NCBI RefSeq assembly: GCF_004027225.2
Contig: NW_022651105.1
Location: 379,772-443,771, forward strand
Source of the DNA: Strigops habroptila
Taxonomy: Eukaryota; Chordata; Aves; Psittaciformes; Psittacidae
DNA length: 64,000 nt
Reading direction: 5' to 3'
Shown: one piece after another, positions 54,801-64,000 of the stretch
Layout of the letters: each line of letters starts with the position of its first letter
Numbering within the stretch: the stretch's first letter is position 1
Notes under the pieces: model-generated
Databases searched by the model: none
What the model saw: the letters and a program-made list of their open reading frames with translations, nothing else
Told to the model about the DNA's origin: nothing
Translations under genes and position numbers: made by a program

Positions 54801-57800
54801 CCTTCCTTCTCCTCCTTCCTTCTCCTCCTTCCTCTCCTCCTTCTTTCTCCTCCTTCCTTCTCCTCCTTCCTTCTCCTTCCTTCTCTCCTTCCTCTCCTTC
54901 CTTCTCCTCCTTCTTCTCCTCCTTCCTTCCCTCCTTCCTTCCTCCTTCCTTCCTCCTTCCTTTCTTCTCTACATTCTTCTTTGGGTTCTTCAGGTTCTTC
55001 ACCTTGTTCTTGTTCTTCCACCTTCCTCCCGCAGGGCTTGCACCCGACTGAAACAGACCTATGCAGCCCTGTCTCCCAAGAAGAACTCTCAGTCCCGCTC
55101 CTGGGACAGCTTCTGGGTCGTCTCATCCTTTTCCGATTTGCCAAGGATGAGGCAAGCTCTCCAGCTTGGAGCTCTTTGGTGCCTCTATAATTACCTGCAG
55201 CATCAAGAAAGTAAGAGAAGTTGTGGTGGGCTTCATCCCTCTGCACACACACGTCTCCTGGTGGGGCTGCTTCTCGCCTTCCTCCCTCCTTTCAGCATCT
55301 TGAGCCCTGCTCTTCTGTGGTCCCCACAGCCAAAGCTACCACTGACTCCCATGTCCCAAAGGCAGGTTTTCCCTGTTTGTGAAGAGCAGCTCCATGCCTG
55401 CATCACCCCAGTGCCTGCAGCAAGAAGCTCTTCCTGATGCCCTCCAGTAACCTCCTTGAGCGCTTGTGTCCTGCAGATCTCGGGGTGGTTTGGGAAGCTT
55501 GATGGCAAAGCTGCTGTGTCCTCCTGACTCTTCTGTGTCTCCCTTGTTGTTCAGGCAGGCCAAAGCCAAAGGGGGAAGGAGAAGAGCTCAAATGGGAAGA
55601 AGAAAACAGTGCCAAAGACCTTACCATGGTAATGAGCTCCCCCCATTGCTGGGACTCTGTGGCAAGAGCAGGGCACGTGTGTGAGCAAAGGCATCCAGAA
55701 GCAGCAGGGGCTGGTGTGGCCTCACTGTCCCTGGTGGGACGGTTCCTGCTGTCCTCAAGCAGGGACAATGCGGTGCCCATGAGCCCAACCTTCCTCCCCT
55801 AGGCGTTTGCAAATTCCCTTTATCCACGGGAGAGGACAGACTTTGTCTGCGTGGCCATCGAGGCGATGAGAGACTCCAGCATCTTTGAGAAGTGGGTAGC
55901 AGAAGACATTCTGGATCTGGTCATGAGAGACGTTGACTTCTGGCTGGCAGATGTGAGTGGCTGTGGCTGGGTTGCCATGCCCTTCAGTCCTGTCAGGCCT
56001 TCTTCCTCCCTCCCTCCCTCCTTCCCAAACCTAGGAGGTGACTCGAAGCCACTTTCATGCAGCAGAGAGGGATGGGAAATGGCTGCACTCCAGTGGCAGC
56101 AGCACCATCCTCCCCTGTGTTCCCCCCCAGGTGCCAAGCATCGTAAGGAGCATCCATGAAAGCCTGCAGCAGAGCAGCAGAGATTCAGCGTGGTGCAAGC
56201 TGGGCGCCCTCCTTATCCTGCTGGTCCTGAAGCACCCGAGGGCATTGACCATCAGCATGGTGCTGAACATTCCCTCAAGTGACAGGTATCAGCCTTGAGG
56301 GCTTGTTCCCTGTGGCAGAGGGGCCTGAAGACTCTCTGGCTTCCAGACCCAAGAACCCATGGCAGGGGAGTTGGAACTAGATGATCTTCAGGTCCTTTCC
56401 ACCCCTCCCATGGGGAGCACCACCTTTGCCCTCTGCTGCCTGCCCACGGCATCCCATGGGATGCATGGACCATGCTGACACAGCTCTCTGGCTTGCAGCG
56501 CTGGCATGGACATGTGGGAGCTGATCCTCACCATGCCCAAGACTTTGGAGGTCTTACGGAGCTGCTCGGGATACTGCAGGACACAGGAGACACCTCCATC
56601 CCTGCCTTGGTTGTGAGTTAGAAAGGGCCTTGATGGCCTCCAGCGAGCCCCGCAGGCTCTGTAGTGGCTCACTGCTGTGTTTCCTTCAGGCCATGGCCTC
56701 CAGTGAGGATGCTGGTGAGGAGTCCCATGTCGAGAGCTCTCAGGACCACCCAAGCCTGCGGACAGTGTCCCTGTTGCTTGAGAACCTCATTGTGCTGTCG
56801 GAGAGACCTGACTTGGTGAGCAGGGCATGGTCATGGGGAGCCCTCTTGGCAGTGGGTCAGGGCATGATCATGGGGAGCCTCTTGGCAGTGGGTCAGGCAT
56901 GGTCGTGGGGAACCCTCTTGGCAATGGTGCACCTTGGTGAGTGCAGTGTTGTGTCAGGGTTTCACAACAAGGAACCTCCATCTCTTCCTACAGGCAAGGA
57001 AACTGCAGATCCTCCTGCCACACATCATGGGCAGGCTCCGAACGCCAAGGAAGAGGTCAAGATAAAGGCCCTGGTGATCATAAGGAACGCGATGGGCCAC
57101 CTACTGAAGAAGGAAGCCAGCCCCATTGCTGTGCAGCTGGTTGGGGACCTCCTGCCCCTCTTTGATGGAGTAAGGCTGCTGGGCCCTGCAGATGGGCACC
57201 CTGCAATGACTCGGAGCAGGGGCTGCTCCCTGGGCTCTCATGGGATGGTTTCTGGGCTTTGCATCCCAGCACAGCTTCCCCCTGCTGCAGGATCTGCCCC
57301 ACAGCTTCCCCCTCACATCAGCATGGACAGGGAGCTGCTCTTGCTCAAAGTCCCCTTTCCTCCTTGCCACCAGGAGTCCAGCCAGCTGCGAGAGCTCTCC
57401 ATCCGCCTCTTCAGAGTCCTGCTGGACTCGGTGGTGAGGAGCGACAAGAGGAGGATGAGGAGCAGCACACGGGGCTTTCTGGTCCCGCTCTTCCTCCACA
57501 TGAGCGACCAGAGCGACAGCGTGGCCGAGGTACAGATCTCAGAGCCCCCATCTTTGGGCCAGGCATGTCCCACCTTCCTAAGGACAGGTCACCCAGGATC
57601 ACCCAGGCTCTCCTTGCCCAGGCCATGGTGCCATCTCCTACGTCCCGTTCTTGTGCAGGCCTCCAGGGAAGCGCTCCTTGCTTCAGCAACGCTCCTCGGG
57701 TGGCGAGAGCTCCAACACCTCCTGAAGACAAGGCAGACATGGAGGATTGCAGAGTGCTTGGTGAGGGGCTCTGCGCTCTGCAGCCATGTCTCTTCTCCAC

Positions 57801-58462
57801 GTCCCTCTCCCATCCCTGTGCCCGTTGGCATCCCTTGGACCACCCTGCCCATCCCACAGGGCTCCTGGCTGGGAGATGGAACGGGCAAGGGGAAAGGGAG
57901 GCGCTGGGAGAAGGGACTGCTGCCAGCCGAGCGGGGAGGCTCTGTGGCATCCCATCCCCTTGTGCTCTCTGCAGCTGGAGCGGAGCAGGAAAAGGGCTGA
58001 GGAATACCTGGACCAGAGCGTGCCGTACCTGGAGGATGCTCAGGCCCCCTTGCGAGAGGCAGCCATCAGGTTCATCGGTGAGCCACAGCCCCTGGGGTCC
58101 CTCTATAGGCCGCCAGGGCCCCAATCCCTACCGCTGCCCCCCGGGGATCCCTGGGCTCAGCACCGATGGGGAGCAGGGGGCTGATGGATCTCTGTGCCCA
58201 GGACTGGCCGCGCGGCCCCTAAGGGGCAGGAACGAGCTGAAGCTGGAGCAAGATCTGCCGAGGTGAGGAGGGAGCAGGCTCTGGGGAGGATGCCTGGGGG
58301 TCTATGGGAGGCTCATCTCAGCTCTGTCCCTTTGGCTCACAGCCCTTGAGACGCTGCCGGAGGAAAGCGATCCCGTCATCTGTTCCCTGGCAATTCAGAC
58401 CGTGCTCATCCTGAGAAGGCCACCGGTGCGGCGCACATGGCGGATGGCGCCCTGCGGGGGCG

Positions 58463-58495
<33 letters not shown>

Positions 58496-58520
58496 CGGGG
58501 GGGGGCGCTTGCTGCTGATG
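51881..58520 (+). CDS. Maestro HEAT-like repeat (MROH) family gene, copy 2, frame-disrupted
   Basis: Coding segments: 51881-52000, 52468-52547, 52676-52801, 52926-53005, 53120-53240, 53369-53458, 54447-54550, 55035-55210, 55555-55628, 55803-55952, 56131-56285, 56499-56612, 56690-56815, 56994-57169, 57374-57529, 57659-57760, 57975-58077, 58202-58262, 58343 to about 58520. Segments at 53120, 53369, 55555, 55803, 56131 and 57374 are open here but broken in copy 1, and show the better family reading (LETCCRRVFFLPPKEEF, ENSAKDLTMAFANSLYPRER, DSSIFEKWVAEDILDLV). Breaks here: 1-base loss in the C-run six codons after the ATG (51881 segment), and indels in 54447 (-1), 55035 (net -2), 56499 (-1), 56994 (-1) and 58202 (+1). 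The terminal exon is interrupted by a 32-base G run. Whether this is a low-quality but functional gene or a pseudogene cannot be settled from the sequence. Confidence 0.7.
54668..55015 (+). repeat. Polypyrimidine tract in MROH copy 2 intron
   Basis: Expanded counterpart of 42170-42465, with many ctccttcctt units not seen in copy 1. It ends directly before the acceptor of 55035-55210. Confidence 0.9.
58464..58505 (+). repeat. Poly-G insertion in last MROH exon
   Basis: 32 consecutive G (58464-58495), one C, then nine G. Copy 1 has ordinary coding sequence at the same point (about 45838-45868), so the normal C-terminus is destroyed. Possibly an assembly or polishing artefact. Confidence 0.9.
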
Positions 58521-58754
58521 CTGGACAGCTGGGAGCGGCAGCCCTTTCCTTAGGGAAAGGGGTGTCATCCTTAAACCTGGACTAAAGAGCTTCAGAAACA
58601 AAAGAGCTAAAAGAGCGGCTCCTGAGCTGCCGCGTTCCCAGCGCTCCATCTTCTGGAGACAGCAGGGGCAGAGGGACCCTTGCTCTGAATAGCACCAGGC
58701 AGCAGAGAGGCATCCAGCCAGCACAGACTCCAAACCTGACACCATGTATCCAGC

Positions 58755-58760
58755 AATAAA
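58755..58760 (+). terminator. Poly-A signal of MROH copy 2
   Basis: AATAAA in the same context as 46113-46118. Confidence 0.75.
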
Positions 58761-59080
58761 GAAGTGGAGGTTTTGTAAAGGCTCTGTGTGTGAAAGCTTG
58801 AAAATGGGCAGTTTAGAAGTGCAGGTAACAAGGAGAAGCAGCGGTTCCTTATGAGCCCTAGAGCTTGAGGAGAGGTAGAAGACTGGTACCACGTGGATCA
58901 GGAGAGTAACGGCCAACCTCAGACAGCTTAGGAAAGGGGGTGCCAATGGGAAATGAAACGGTGTTCCTAAAGGAACTTGCTCCATTCTAATCCTAAAAGT
59001 CACGCTCCTTGAGCTAAGAGACCCTTGCCCACAGAGACCCTTACTCACGGGACATGTGTAGTCAAGTAGAAGTCTAGAAG

Positions 59081-59375
59081 AGTTAGGGTTGGAAAGGACC
59101 TTAAGATCATGTAGTTCCAACCCCCTGCCTTGGGCAGGGACACCTCACACTAGAGCAGGTTGCTCCAAGCCCCTGTGTCCAACCTGGCCTTGAACACTGC
59201 CAGGGATGGGGCAGCCACAGCTTCTCTGGGCACCCTGTGCCAGCGCCTCAGCACCCTCCCAGGGAAGAACTTCTTCCCTATGTCTGACTGAAATCTGCCC
59301 TGTTTAAGCTTGAATCCGCTGCCCCTTGTGCTATCACTACAGTCCCTGATGAAGAGCCCCTACATAAATATATCT
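59081..59375 (-). mobile_element. CR1 LINE 3' region, antisense (duplicate)
   Basis: Segmental duplicate of 46436-46722 with a few substitutions (for example ctgatgaagagcccc instead of ctgctgaagagcccc). Confidence 0.9.
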
Positions 59376-62300
59376 GGTGCCCTTAAACAGAGAGGAGAGA
59401 ATGTAAGAGCCAATATTGCACATAGAGACTGCTGCGCCTATGGCAAACAGGGATCTTCCCTGTTTGCCATGTGTCCAAGCGGGGAGCTGGCAGGCGGAGG
59501 GTGCGCTGCAGCAGTTCTCCAGCCCCAGGCACCTCCATCCCTTCCAATCCCCATGGTACCCCTAAAACACCCCAAAATCCACCTTGTACCCCAAACCCAC
59601 CCAGCCTCAGGCATCTCCGTCCCTCCCAACACTGCTGGTAGCCCTAAATGTTCCCAAACCCCACCTTTCTTAGGCCCCAGAAGGAAGGATCCCCACACAC
59701 AGCATGTTGGGGTGCAGGGATGCTGCTTTGGGTGACAGCCCCAGCTCATGGCCCTGCAGGAGGTTCTCCCGCTGCCACCGCTCAGTCTAGACCTGGGAGG
59801 AGATGCAGTGGTGGGATACAGGCACCTGAAGTCCCCTCCATTCATGGTCTCCCCGAGCCTTCTCTTCTCCACACTGGACGTTTGCACTTTGGGAGCTGCT
59901 ATCTCGGTCACTGGAGACTGGTGTCCAGTGGGGCTTTATGCAGATGGAGTTTTAGGTGGGTACGTAAGGGAGGACATCCATGTTGGTGGCACCGTTCCGG
60001 AGGTCTCCATGTGTGGGAATTAAGTGGATGTTTCCGTAAGTGCTCCTAAGCCTCCCTGGATTCCTGTTGGTGGGTTTCAGCTCCAGGATGAGCAGTGAGA
60101 TGAGTGGGAGCAATGTGCTCTCAGGTGGGCTTGGTTACCCTTAGCAGGCACCAGAAGGTTCTCTGAAGCTGTTGATTGTTCTGGGAGGGTTGGGCTTGCA
60201 GAGGAAGGTGTGCAGGGAGTTGGGTTCCTTTTCTTGTGGTTTTCTGAGATGGAAAGTATGAGCTGAACTTGGCTTTGCTGTGGGAAGAAAGTAGTTCTGG
60301 TTTGTTGGAGTGCTGGGGTCTACTGATGTACATGGGCTTCTCCTTGACTTCTCCACTTGCTGCCTTGAGCCTTCTGTGTGCTTATGAGGGAGAGCTTAGT
60401 GCTGCCTTCTTCCTTGAGGACTGACAACAAGAGCATGGCAGAGAAAGGAGCTAAGGAAAACGGGAAGGATTTGCATGCTGCCCTTATAGTGGGACGCAGA
60501 AAGAAAGTTGGCTCTTTTCTGAAGGTCTTAATTCTCTGGATAATTACTTTGGCCTGAGGGTACCCAGTGATGGCGCCCTTCTTGGAGCAGGATTTCTCTG
60601 TGCCCTGTGCTGTGGGTAGCCAGTAGGTTATGCGCTTTCGAGAAGTTGCTTGCTGTGCTTTAGAGTCTGGTTGTGCTACCTATTGTTAGTGTGAATGATG
60701 CTTGCATTAGCACCAGGCAATGATCAAATGCATGTTGTGTCTTGTTAAGAGGTACTTTTTGCTTTGCTGAGTGCTCCCTGTTCCTTGCACTGAAACATGG
60801 AGGGGTCTAAACCAATGCCATTGGGCTCTGTGCCTGTGGTTGTTGCAAACAGTACTGACTTGCTGGCCCCAAACCCCTCCCTCTCTTTAAAAATCTATAT
60901 ATTCTTTGGACTAGGCCTTGCTTACAGCATGCAGCAATTGCATGAGCTGTATCTAATCGTGATTTTGTGTTTGAAAGCATTTCATGCGAGTGGCTGGTGT
61001 CAGTGTCACCATGTATAAGGGGAGAAATAAGCACAGAGCAGCCAGATAACACGATGAAAGTGTCAAAAGTCTGTAGAGGAACTCAGTTGAGACCTTTGCA
61101 TGAGCCCTGTGCCTCCTCTGCTCTTCCTCAGCTGCTGCCCTGGGCTGTGATAGCCCAAAGCAGAAGGAAAGACTCATTGTCTGCCCAGGTGCTGTAGAAA
61201 CAAGTGCCTGGGCCAAAGGGCTGATGAGATCTCCCCCACAGCTGGTCTCGGCCTACCTTGGGCCCCGTTGCTGTGTCTGGGAGAGGGGAAACTGAGGCAC
61301 AGAGCTGCTGGGTCATGTGCAGGGCTTGCAAGATCCCTGCTGGTGCAAGCATCAGGTAGGTGCTTGTTGGAAACTGCAGCACTTGTAATGGACGATACTG
61401 GGTGGCAGAGTAGGTCCTTGCTGACGTTGGGCATATATGTGCCAGCAGGTGTACTCCTGCCAAACCTTCATCTTGGCTCTTGAGATCAGAGGCAGACTGA
61501 GGTTGTGTCCTTGTGAAGCCCTGCTCTGGGTCTTTTTCAAGCTCTCCATCTCTCCCCTTAGAGCCTTTCTGGGATGATTTCAGTGGTCTGTGCCTCAGTT
61601 TCCCTACCTGTAAACCAGGAAGAACAGCAATTTTCCCCTGCTTCTCTGGTTTTTCCAATTGACTCTTTTGATTTAAACCCCCTCTGTGTTTCTTTGGAAA
61701 GCAGCTCCCACTAGTAAATGCTAACTAGTCCTTTTCAGTCTCAGGTTTGAGTCAGCGACACAGGCATCAGCCGTTCTGTGCTGCAGCAGAAAGAGTGTGC
61801 CGGTGACCCCAGTCCTGCACAGACAGTAAAGACAGGGTACAAAGGAAAACAGGGGGAAACAACAAAGTCTAAAGCCGTTTTTCAGGGTTCCAGCACATTC
61901 TCCACAATGTTTGCATCTTTTTGGCACTCCCTGATGTTCTGAAGAGCTTTGATGATGCTGGATTGGATTAGCAAATAGGTTTAGACCACTCCAGTAATGC
62001 TTTTGCTGGTCTCACGTTGTCAATTCTTGTTTGTTTTTCCTCAGCCTTGTTGCTGCTCTTGTCTGCTTGTGATCGTCCAGAGCAAGACTAGAGGAAACGC
62101 AGGCAAGGCTGCTGGAATCCCTTCCATCTTCTCCTTGCGCCCCAGAAACTTGATCATCTGACAGTAAGCAATATTGCTATGCTTTTATACACCACACATA
62201 ACCTGTCAAACTGCTTTATTTCCAAGTTACCATCATGTGTTACTCAGGAGCAACTGAGACATTTTGGGTTAGCTTTGTACATACATATTGATGAGAAATC

Positions 62301-63609
62301 CAAAGCATGTTTTTCTGTAGAAAATACCTATGTTTATATCAGACTCAAATAGATCTGGAAAAGAGGTTGTTCCTTCTGCTCCTGCTGAAGTCTGTTTAGA
62401 AGAGATCCCAAGCAAGGATGGCTCTGTCTAAATCACAAGTGTTATTAGTTTGGGATCATTTCATTCCCTGGAAAGGCTTCTGAAGAAACATATCAGCGTA
62501 TTGGGAATCCGATGGGAGACGGAAAGGGCTTTGCTAGTGTTTACTGGGACTTGAATGCTTGTGGTGGAAGGAAAACAAGAAGTAGTCGTGTAGTTGCAGG
62601 AGCTGAAGAAAGTGAGGCAGGTGCTTAGTAACTTGGAAATGACTTTGAATTCTTCAAGTTGGTTCTGAAGGAAGTTTCATTGCTCTCTTTGGTTCAAAGA
62701 CAGGTTTCTGTTAGGCTGGGAAAGGCATTTCTAACTCTTGAAGGAGGTGGTAACCCGTGATTTGAAGCATGGCACCTATCTACCTTCCCTTTCCCAGCAG
62801 TTCATCTGTTTGTTCTGGTCAAGCTTTGTCCTGGGATTTGCAAGTGATGTCCAGAAATGTCCGCTCTGCCTTGCAATGATTTCTCTCTAAGCTAGAAATG
62901 CAGAGGAGAGGCCGCTGCAGGTTGTAAGGGTTGCATTGGAAAGACACGTCTTGTCCTGGTTGGTTGGGGGCTGAATTGGGAGGAGGCAAATGGATGGAGT
63001 GATTACTCATGAGCGAGAAAAGGGCTGATAATATCTCCTGTTCAAGATGTTGCAAAAAGCTGAGGAATGGATTTTTCTTGGCAGATCGTTGCTGTGAATG
63101 TTAGTGGAGCTGTTGCGATGCAAGCCATGTGTAGGTGATGCTCAGCAGCATAGTCCTGGGACTACGGGTTTGGGAGCAGCGGCTGGACGTTTGCATTCCG
63201 TAGCTGTGCTCTGGGACACCGAAGTGCACTGAGCAGAAGGGAAGTACACAGATGGTGTTTAAGGTGGCAGAGGAAGGGCGTATTGCCATGTTGGTGGCAC
63301 CGTTGCAAAGCTCACCCTGTGTAGGTAATGCCCAGCACCAGCTTTCTGTCCTGAGGGAGAGTCAGAGCCAGCCCGAGTCCTCTCCTCGCTCTCCCAGTGC
63401 TGCACTAGTCAGTAGTTGATGCTTGAGGGGGGATTTGCTAGATGACCACCACCCTCATTCCCTGACTACCACAGAGCAGAAACGAGCTGGTGATTTAGTG
63501 TTAAGGCCAGAAATAGAGAAATCAGTCTCAGGGAATGCTAGCAGGGTCGCTTCTGTAAGCTGAGGCAGCTCACCTCAGTGAGCAGAGCTAATGGTGCCAA
63601 GATTGCCAC

Positions 63610-64000
63610 CCTTAGGTGCTCCCACAGCCGAAGAGCCAGGACTGAAAGCTGGTGCTGGGCCTCTTCTGCGAACGATGACCTCCGTAACGGTGCCACCGGC
63701 ATTGATCTCGCTCCTCGCTTTCCCACCTAAAGGTCCAGTTGTGTGCATCCTCCACGATGCAGGCTCGAGGCTGAGCCGAGCCGGCCGCATTGAGCTTGAA
63801 CGTCCGGACCCTGCTCTCACAGCCAATGAGCCAGGATAAAAAGCAGGTGCTGGGCCTCTTCTGCACTCAGTGCCCTCCGCAACGGTGCCACCGGCATTGC
63901 TCTCGCTCCTTGCTTTCCCACCTTAAAGTCCAATTGAACACAACATGCATCCTCTACGATGCAGGCTCGAGGCTGTGCCGAGCCCGTCGCATTGAGCACG
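63610..64000 (-). repeat. ~195-bp satellite array, start of second array (partial)
   Basis: Two units (landmark cacagccgaagagccaggac at about 63625, then cacagccaatgagccagg at about 63820) matching 35360-35740. The array continues beyond the window edge. Confidence 0.85.

Larger units (their letters stand above)
49831..64000 (+). repeat. Segmental duplication, unit 3 (runs off window)
   Basis: Collinear with unit 2 to about 62450, then with the unit 1 tail (34240-35700 matched by 62480-63900) including the start of a satellite array. Identity with unit 2 is very high except at about 60430-60760, where substitutions cluster. No further gene was recognised at 60050-63600. Confidence 0.9.

Overview
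The window reads as vertebrate nuclear DNA, almost certainly from a bird. It carries multi-exon GT-AG genes, 3'-end fragments of avian CR1 LINEs (with the 'aatcatagaat' terminal motif), and two GC-rich genes whose introns are filled with minisatellites, the style of avian dot microchromosomes. No prokaryotic features are present. The layout has two unlike halves. (1) About 1-31.4 kb is very GC-rich. The plus strand holds symplekin (SYMPK; first coding exon or exons lie upstream of the window, 25 exons are visible from 64 to 21150) followed 1.4 kb later by DMWD (4 coding exons, 22712-30466). The two genes share orientation and order with human 19q13.32, but RSPH6A, which lies between them in human, is absent. 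SYMPK introns are either tiny (about 70-95 bp) or expanded by a tandem array private to that intron (21-, 31-, 33-, 83- or 145-bp units). DMWD introns are also arrays. The many long open frames in these arrays, on both strands, are repeat artefacts. (2) About 31.4-64 kb is less GC-rich and consists of segmental tandem duplications about 12.5 kb long: the tail of one unit (about 32.6-37.3 kb), a full unit (37.3-49.8 kb) and most of another (49.8-64.0 kb). Each full unit carries one orphan Ig-domain exon resembling IgLON cell-adhesion genes (37495-37646, 49981-50132), then a TATA promoter and a 20-exon gene of the maestro HEAT-like repeat (MROH) family (39397-45875 and 51881 to about 58520), then a poly-A signal, a CR1 tail and conserved non-coding sequence. 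The two MROH copies are nearly identical at the base level, but each has single-base indels, almost all at different places from the other copy. A composite of the two would be open, so either both are decaying or the assembly has unpolished indels. A roughly 195-bp satellite (array at 35.34-37.08 kb, restarting at 63.6 kb and running off the window) sits in the unit tails and is absent from the 49.83 kb junction. Functionally, SYMPK (scaffold of the mRNA 3'-processing machinery) and DMWD (WD40 partner of USP12/USP46-type deubiquitinases) are housekeeping-type neighbours. The MROH/IgLON-exon block is unrelated and begins where DMPK and SIX5 would be expected, so the 31.4-32.6 kb boundary is either a real rearrangement or an assembly join.
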